DNA of 64,000 nt, from contig NZ_SRMP01000006.1 of assembly GCF_005925325.1 (NCBI RefSeq), positions 1-64,000 on the forward strand. The letters are read 5' to 3'. The DNA is from Pedobacter helvus (GTDB lineage: Bacteria; Bacteroidota; Bacteroidia; Sphingobacteriales; Sphingobacteriaceae). Made by a program: the position numbers and the translations under genes. The notes under the pieces are model-generated. The model had not been told where the DNA came from, did not search any database, and was given only the letters and a program-made list of their open reading frames with translations. How positions within the stretch are numbered: position 1 is the first letter of the stretch; each line of letters begins with the position of its first letter. Of this stretch, positions 60,121 through 64,000 are shown in pieces.

Positions 60121-61122
60121 ATGAGTGCACCTAAGATAGCCATGATTGGCGGTGGAAGTTGGGCAACTGCCATCATCAAAATGCTTTCCGATAATGAAAC
60201 TGAAAAAGAGATTTTTTGGTGGATGCGGAATGAAGAAGCTATTGCTCATATCAGGAATTACAAGCACAATCCAAGCTATTTAAGTGCGGTTGAAGTTAAG
60301 CTGAAACCAGAAAATGTGTCTTCGGATATCGCTTACATTATTTCTCAAGCTGATTATGTGATTTTGAATGTGCCAGCAGCTTTTTTAAAAGATAGTCTTA
60401 AAAACATTACGCCAGCGCAGCTAAAAGGTAAGAAGGTAATCTCGGCCATAAAAGGTATCGTACCAGAAGATAATTTGATTATAGGTGATTTCTTGCATGA
60501 AAAATACGAGTTACCTTATCAAGATATCTTGGTCATTAGTGGCCCTTGCCATGCCGAAGAAGTTGCTTTAGAAAAACTTTCTTATTTAACCATTGCTTGT
60601 ACAGATGTAAATGTAGCTAGCACTTTTGCAGGTTATTTGAATACTCGTTACATCAAAACCAATATTTCTGATGATATTTTCGGAACCGAATATGCTGCGG
60701 TATTGAAAAATATTTATGCTGTGGCTAGTGGTATTTGTCATGGGGTAGGCTACGGTGATAACTTCCAGGCGGTATTAATTTCTAATGCTATTCGTGAGAT
60801 TGAAACGTTTGTGGGGGTGGTGCATCCTATCGAAAGGGATATCAAAGAGTCTGCCTATTTAGGTGATTTAATGGTGACCGCCTACTCTCAGTTTAGTAGA
60901 AACCGTACTTTCGGCAATATGATAGGCAAGGGCTATACCGTAAAATCGGCTCAGCTAGAAATGAACATGATTGCCGAAGGATATTACGCAGCAAGCTCAA
61001 TGCATCGTATCAATGAAAAATATAAAGTAGATATGCCGATTAGTGAAGCGGTTTATCAAATTTTATACGAGCGAAAATCTCCTCATACAGAAATGAAATT
61101 GCTGACTGAAAAGTTGAGTTAA
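60121..61122 (+). CDS. gpsA: NAD(P)H-dependent glycerol-3-phosphate dehydrogenase
   Basis: 333 aa. Reduces dihydroxyacetone phosphate to sn-glycerol-3-phosphate for phospholipid synthesis. N-terminal Rossmann motif IAMIGGGSWATAI (6-18), VILNVPAAFLKDSL (about 80-93), VISAIKGIVPED, VISGPCHAEEVA (about 139-150) and the helical C-terminal domain with the catalytic Lys in AAVLKNIYAVASGICHG (about 199-215). Normal length. Likely cytosolic and single gene. Confidence 0.95.
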   Translation: MSAPKIAMIGGGSWATAIIKMLSDNETEKEIFWWMRNEEAIAHIRNYKHNPSYLSAVEVKLKPENVSSDIAYIISQADYVILNVPAAFLKDSLKNITPAQLKGKKVISAIKGIVPEDNLIIGDFLHEKYELPYQDILVISGPCHAEEVALEKLSYLTIACTDVNVASTFAGYLNTRYIKTNISDDIFGTEYAAVLKNIYAVASGICHGVGYGDNFQAVLISNAIREIETFVGVVHPIERDIKESAYLGDLMVTAYSQFSRNRTFGNMIGKGYTVKSAQLEMNMIAEGYYAASSMHRINEKYKVDMPISEAVYQILYERKSPHTEMKLLTEKLS

Positions 61123-61193
61123 TTCTCCTTCATCAAAATACCAAACCAAACCGATTTCTTATTTGTTCTCTACTCATCATAAACTTTAATGAG

Positions 61194-61529
61194 ATGAAAA
61201 AGAGATATTTGTTGGGCTTGGCTGCCGCAGTAGCAGTTACCCTATTTTCAACTAGCGCAAACGCACAAGAGAAAAAAACCGAAGTTGGCAAGGCAATTCA
61301 AAAAACTGGGAAGGCTGTAGAAAAAGGCGCAAATGCCGTTGGCAATAAAACCGCAGAGGTTGCTGTAAAAGGCGGCGCTAAAGTAGCCGATCAAACCTAC
61401 AAAGGTAAAATGGCTCCAGATGGCACGAATGTTTATATCGATGGTAAAAATCGTAAGTATTACGTAAATAAAAAAGGAGCTAAGGTTTATTTGAAAGCCA
61501 GCGAAATTAGAAATAGACCGGTGCAGTAG
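61194..61529 (+). CDS. Small secreted basic protein of unknown function
   Basis: 111 aa. Signal peptide (about 1-24, STSANAQ). Then an Ala/Gly/Lys-rich amphipathic stretch (about 28-70, KAIQKTGKAVEKGANAVGNKTAEVAVKGGAKVADQTYKG), which looks like a repeated 7- to 11-residue helix. The C-terminal beta motif PDGTNVYIDGKNRKYYVNKKGAKVYLKASEIR resembles short basic domains with a Y-Y-x-N-KKG-x-K-V-Y core, as in PBCV-specific basic adaptor-like proteins. Function is unknown; a surface or periplasmic binding protein is possible. It shares a palindromic terminator with the helicase gene. Confidence 0.72.
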   Translation: MKKRYLLGLAAAVAVTLFSTSANAQEKKTEVGKAIQKTGKAVEKGANAVGNKTAEVAVKGGAKVADQTYKGKMAPDGTNVYIDGKNRKYYVNKKGAKVYLKASEIRNRPVQ

Positions 61530-61582
61530 TTTGCAGTTTTCAATTTACAGTTAGCAATCCAGGCGTCTAAACTGTAAGCCTA

Positions 61583-61631
61583 TATAAAAATAGAAAGTCC
61601 CGTTAAATTAACGGGACTTTCTATTTTTATA
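61583..61631. terminator. Perfect 49-bp palindrome, bidirectional terminator
   Basis: A 24-bp arm beginning TATAAAAATAGAAAGTCC is followed by one base and its exact complement. It lies between convergent genes and carries A/T tails at both ends, so it should terminate both the small secreted protein gene and the helicase gene. Confidence 0.92.
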
Positions 61632-61646
61632 ATTTTAGACTGAAAA

Positions 61647-63563
61647 CTAAGATCTGCGTCTTCTATCGCTTCCACCTTCACGTCTTCCGCCGCTTCTCTC
61701 TTCACGACTACGGCCAGAGAAATCCCTGAAACCGCCTTCGCTGTTTCCGCCGCCAGAACGTTCACCACGATCTCTTCTTCCACTTCCAGAACGTTCTCCA
61801 CTTCTTCTGTCGCCTCCGTAACCACCGCTACGACGCTCACCGCCATAACCGCCTCTGCGCTCTCCTCCAAATCCACCACGACCACCGCGATCTCCGCCAC
61901 GACTGCTACGAGGTGCATCACCGCTTACTTCAATCCTAACTTCTCTACCGTTGTATTGTACGTCTTTAAAGTTGGCCATTAAGGTTTCAGCAGATGCGCT
62001 TTCTACCTCAACAAAAGAGAAAACACCTTTTAAATCAATTTTGCCAACCGATTTGCCGCTAATACGACCATGATTACATACGAAGCTCAATAAATCACCC
62101 CTAGTGAAATCATCTACTGAACCTACATTGATGAACAAACGAGAATAACCCGCTTCGGCACCTCTGCCGCCTCTTTCTCCGCGTTCGCCACGTTCTCTTC
62201 TATCACCACGCTCTCCACGCTCACGTTCGTCAGCGCTAATGTTAAGGTCTGGTGCGTTTTGGTAATATTCCAAGAAACGGTTAAACTCTAATGAAGCAAA
62301 TTTTTTGATGATTTCTTCTTTGCTCAAATCAGCAAATTCATCATTAATTCGAGACATGTATTGGCCAATTTGTTCTTCGTTAACTTCAACGTTGTGTACA
62401 CGGTGAATTAAACCGAACAATTGTTTTTCGCAAACATCAAAGCCAGTAGGTAAATCAGCTTTAGTGAATTTTTTACCAATAATTTTCTCAATCTGACGGA
62501 TTTTGCCCAACTCCTTAGAGTTGATGATACAGATAGAAGTACCAGTTTTACCAGCTCTAGCCGTACGACCAGAACGGTGCGTGTAACTCTCAATCTCATC
62601 AGGTAGAGCGAAGTTGATTACGTGAGTAACGTCATTAACGTCAATACCACGAGCCGCAACGTCTGTAGCAATTAATAATTGCATACTTCTTTCACGGAAA
62701 CGCTTCATCACTTTATCACGTTGTTGCTGAGAAAGGTCGCCATGTAATGCATCGGCATTGTAGCCATCCTTAATTAAATGCTCTGCAACATCTTGGGTAT
62801 CCATTTTCGTTTTACAGAAAACCACACCAAAAATATCTGGATTGTAATCTACAATACGTTTCAAAGCTGCATATTTATCGCGGGCACGTACCACATAGTA
62901 TTCGTGTTCGATATTTACGTTACCTGTGTTTTTGGTTCCCATGGTTAACTCTGTAGGGTTTTCCATGTAATTTTTTGCTATGCGGCGCACTTCAGGTGGC
63001 ATGGTAGCAGAAAATAACCAAGTTTTCTTTTCGTCAGGTGTAGTAGAAAGGATGTCGTTGATGTCTTCCTGGAAGCCCATGTTCAACATTTCATCCGCCT
63101 CATCTAATACTACATATTTAACGTTAGAGAAATCAATAGCTTTACGGCCAATGATATCTAACATACGGCCGGGCGTGGCCACTACCACTTGTACGCCATT
63201 GCGTATTTCGCGTAGTTGTTGCATAATATTCGCGCCACCGTAAACGGCTACAACGCTGGCATTAGGCTTGTTTTTTGAGAAATTTCTGATGTCGTTTGCA
63301 ATCTGCAGACAAAGCTCACGTGTAGGGCACAAAATTAGTGCCTGTGGCTTATTGCTCTTAAAGTCAATTAGTTCTAACAACGGCAAACCAAATGCGGCTG
63401 TTTTTCCTGTTCCTGTTTGGGCCAAACCAACAAAGTCGTTACTACCCTCTAACAGTACAGGAATGGCTTGCTCCTGAATAGGCGTAGGATTTTCAAATCC
63501 TAGCTCTTTAACGGCATTAACAACGTCATCACTTATCCCCAATTTACTAAATGGGTTTATCAT
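61647..63563 (-). CDS. deaD: DEAD-box RNA helicase (DeaD/CsdA type)
   Basis: 638 aa. RecA-like core (about 1-370) with Q motif FENPTPIQEQAIP, motif I AQTGTGKT, Ia PTRELCLQ, II DEAD, III SATMP, and ATDVAARGIDV/HRSGRTARAG of the second domain. About 470-550 is a DbpA-type RNA-binding domain (YSRLFINVGSVDDFTRGDLLSFVCN). The C-terminal 80 residues are an Arg/Gly-rich disordered tail (RGGDRGGRGGFGGERRGGYG), a typical RNA-binding and condensate-prone segment. It unwinds short RNA duplexes in ribosome assembly and mRNA turnover, often at low temperature. A good -7 box precedes it. Confidence 0.95.
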   Translation of the reverse strand: MINPFSKLGISDDVVNAVKELGFENPTPIQEQAIPVLLEGSNDFVGLAQTGTGKTAAFGLPLLELIDFKSNKPQALILCPTRELCLQIANDIRNFSKNKPNASVVAVYGGANIMQQLREIRNGVQVVVATPGRMLDIIGRKAIDFSNVKYVVLDEADEMLNMGFQEDINDILSTTPDEKKTWLFSATMPPEVRRIAKNYMENPTELTMGTKNTGNVNIEHEYYVVRARDKYAALKRIVDYNPDIFGVVFCKTKMDTQDVAEHLIKDGYNADALHGDLSQQQRDKVMKRFRERSMQLLIATDVAARGIDVNDVTHVINFALPDEIESYTHRSGRTARAGKTGTSICIINSKELGKIRQIEKIIGKKFTKADLPTGFDVCEKQLFGLIHRVHNVEVNEEQIGQYMSRINDEFADLSKEEIIKKFASLEFNRFLEYYQNAPDLNISADERERGERGDRRERGERGERGGRGAEAGYSRLFINVGSVDDFTRGDLLSFVCNHGRISGKSVGKIDLKGVFSFVEVESASAETLMANFKDVQYNGREVRIEVSGDAPRSSRGGDRGGRGGFGGERRGGYGGERRSGGYGGDRRSGERSGSGRRDRGERSGGGNSEGGFRDFSGRSREERSGGRREGGSDRRRRS

Positions 63564-63586
63564 TATAACATTTTTAAATTAAGGCG

Positions 63587-63594
63587 CAAAGGTA
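63587..63594 (-). promoter_or_regulatory. -7 box TACCTTTG for deaD
   Basis: Minus-strand TACCTTTG, a perfect TAnnTTTG, 24 nt before the ATG at 63563. Confidence 0.6.
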
Positions 63595-64000
63595 CGGTTT
63601 ATAATTGGTAATTTATATAGTTGGTGATAATTTGTTTTAAGCTTAATAAATTGGAAATAAGAAAGTTATATGTTGATTGCTTTGCTTTGTTGCCTTGTTG
63701 AGGTATTGGAAGCGCATTTTCAGTACTAAATACTTCCGAAAGTCCCGCTTTTACTTCAATCTTTTTGTTTCCTGTCATTCATAGGAAAGAGGAATCTGTT
63801 TCGGTAGTGCTTTATCAATCAGATCCTTCACTGGCGTTCAGGATGACAAAAAAACAAAAAGTATTTCCGTTCAATCGGGGCTATTTAACAACCAGTAGTT
63901 ACCCTCAAGAAACCGTTAGACGCCAAGCGTAACCCGAAATTCAAAGCAAGCAATTTTTATGTGCTTCAATGCCTTACATGTTCAACAAAACTAAAAATTA
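63595..64000. other. Intergenic region with an inverted family A repeat
   Basis: No gene seen to the window end. The main structure is the family A repeat at 63741-63887. A GACGCCAAGCG segment near 63920 resembles the inverted repeat at 40343. Confidence 0.6.
63741..63887 (-). repeat. Dispersed repeat family A, composite copy, inverted
   Basis: On the minus strand: a start like AAACCCGATTGAACGG, then AAATACTTTTTG, then a family B core (GTCATCCTGAACGCCAGTG, AAGGATCTGATTGAT), and AACAAAAAGATTGAAGTAAA with AGCGGGACTTTCGG at the end. It has the same order as the copy at 39599. Confidence 0.65.

Noticed and set aside
61650..61900. Arg/Gly-rich repeats at the 3' end of deaD considered as a separate repeat element
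   Set aside because: They are in frame with the helicase and form its normal RGG-type tail; an opposing open frame is a shadow.

Overview
The window looks like a low-GC chromosomal segment of a Bacteroidota bacterium of the Sphingobacteriaceae, most like Pedobacter. The evidence is the TAnnTTTG-type -7 promoter boxes, the general lack of Shine-Dalgarno sequences, and the family content: a SusC/TonB-type barrel with a carboxypeptidase-regulatory-like domain, Porin_10, GH92, DUF5606, M42, and an LpxK-PNP-porin cluster. Species assignment is an inference from protein style; no database was searched.

Layout. The window opens with the 3' end of a 5S rRNA and its terminator. Next come a secreted S8 protease and a two-gene unit (CBM9-like secreted protein plus outer-membrane barrel), then 0.66 kb of dispersed intergenic repeats. 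From 6.7 to 15.4 kb are an M42 peptidase, a small SPFH-tail-like membrane protein, an MFS/GNAT pair, a CPA1 Na+/H+ antiporter, a Tam-like methyltransferase with an acyl-CoA carboxylase beta subunit, and an OprP-like porin. From 15.5 to 18.9 kb is a bicarbonate/CO2 module: small secreted protein, SulP transporter and two beta-carbonic anhydrases. An amino-acid permease and PruA follow. From 22.3 to 28.8 kb is a TetR-TolC-adaptor-RND efflux operon with a recognisable pair of candidate operators. From 28.9 to 36 kb are a sterol-desaturase-family enzyme, the overlapping lpxK-pnp-porin operon, a three-gene operon of small proteins, and a small OMP.

From 36.3 to 48.3 kb are an ABC-F protein, a secreted 'asparagine synthetase B' look-alike, a cyclophilin, DUF5606, a GH92 mannosidase, a 41-aa membrane protein, RlmH, a membrane-anchored MutS-like ATPase, a GH1 glycosidase and two DUF2007 paralogues. 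At 48.4-49.2 kb a REP-associated tyrosine transposase (RAYT) lies between two inverted REP hairpins, and the whole unit is bracketed by a direct repeat that carries two terminators. Two different aconitases (AcnA type and AcnB) follow head-to-tail. Then come a lipoprotein and a degenerate M23-like protein, a polysaccharide deacetylase whose reading frame contains a heptanucleotide repeat, a TolC/MacA pair without a pump, GpsA, a small secreted basic protein and a DEAD-box RNA helicase.

Most genes are core or envelope metabolism. I see no prophage, CRISPR array or recognisable defence island. The least explained material is intergenic: at least two families of dispersed palindromic repeats, one nested inside the other, the RAYT/REP unit, and the operator-like palindromes around 22.2-23.0 kb.
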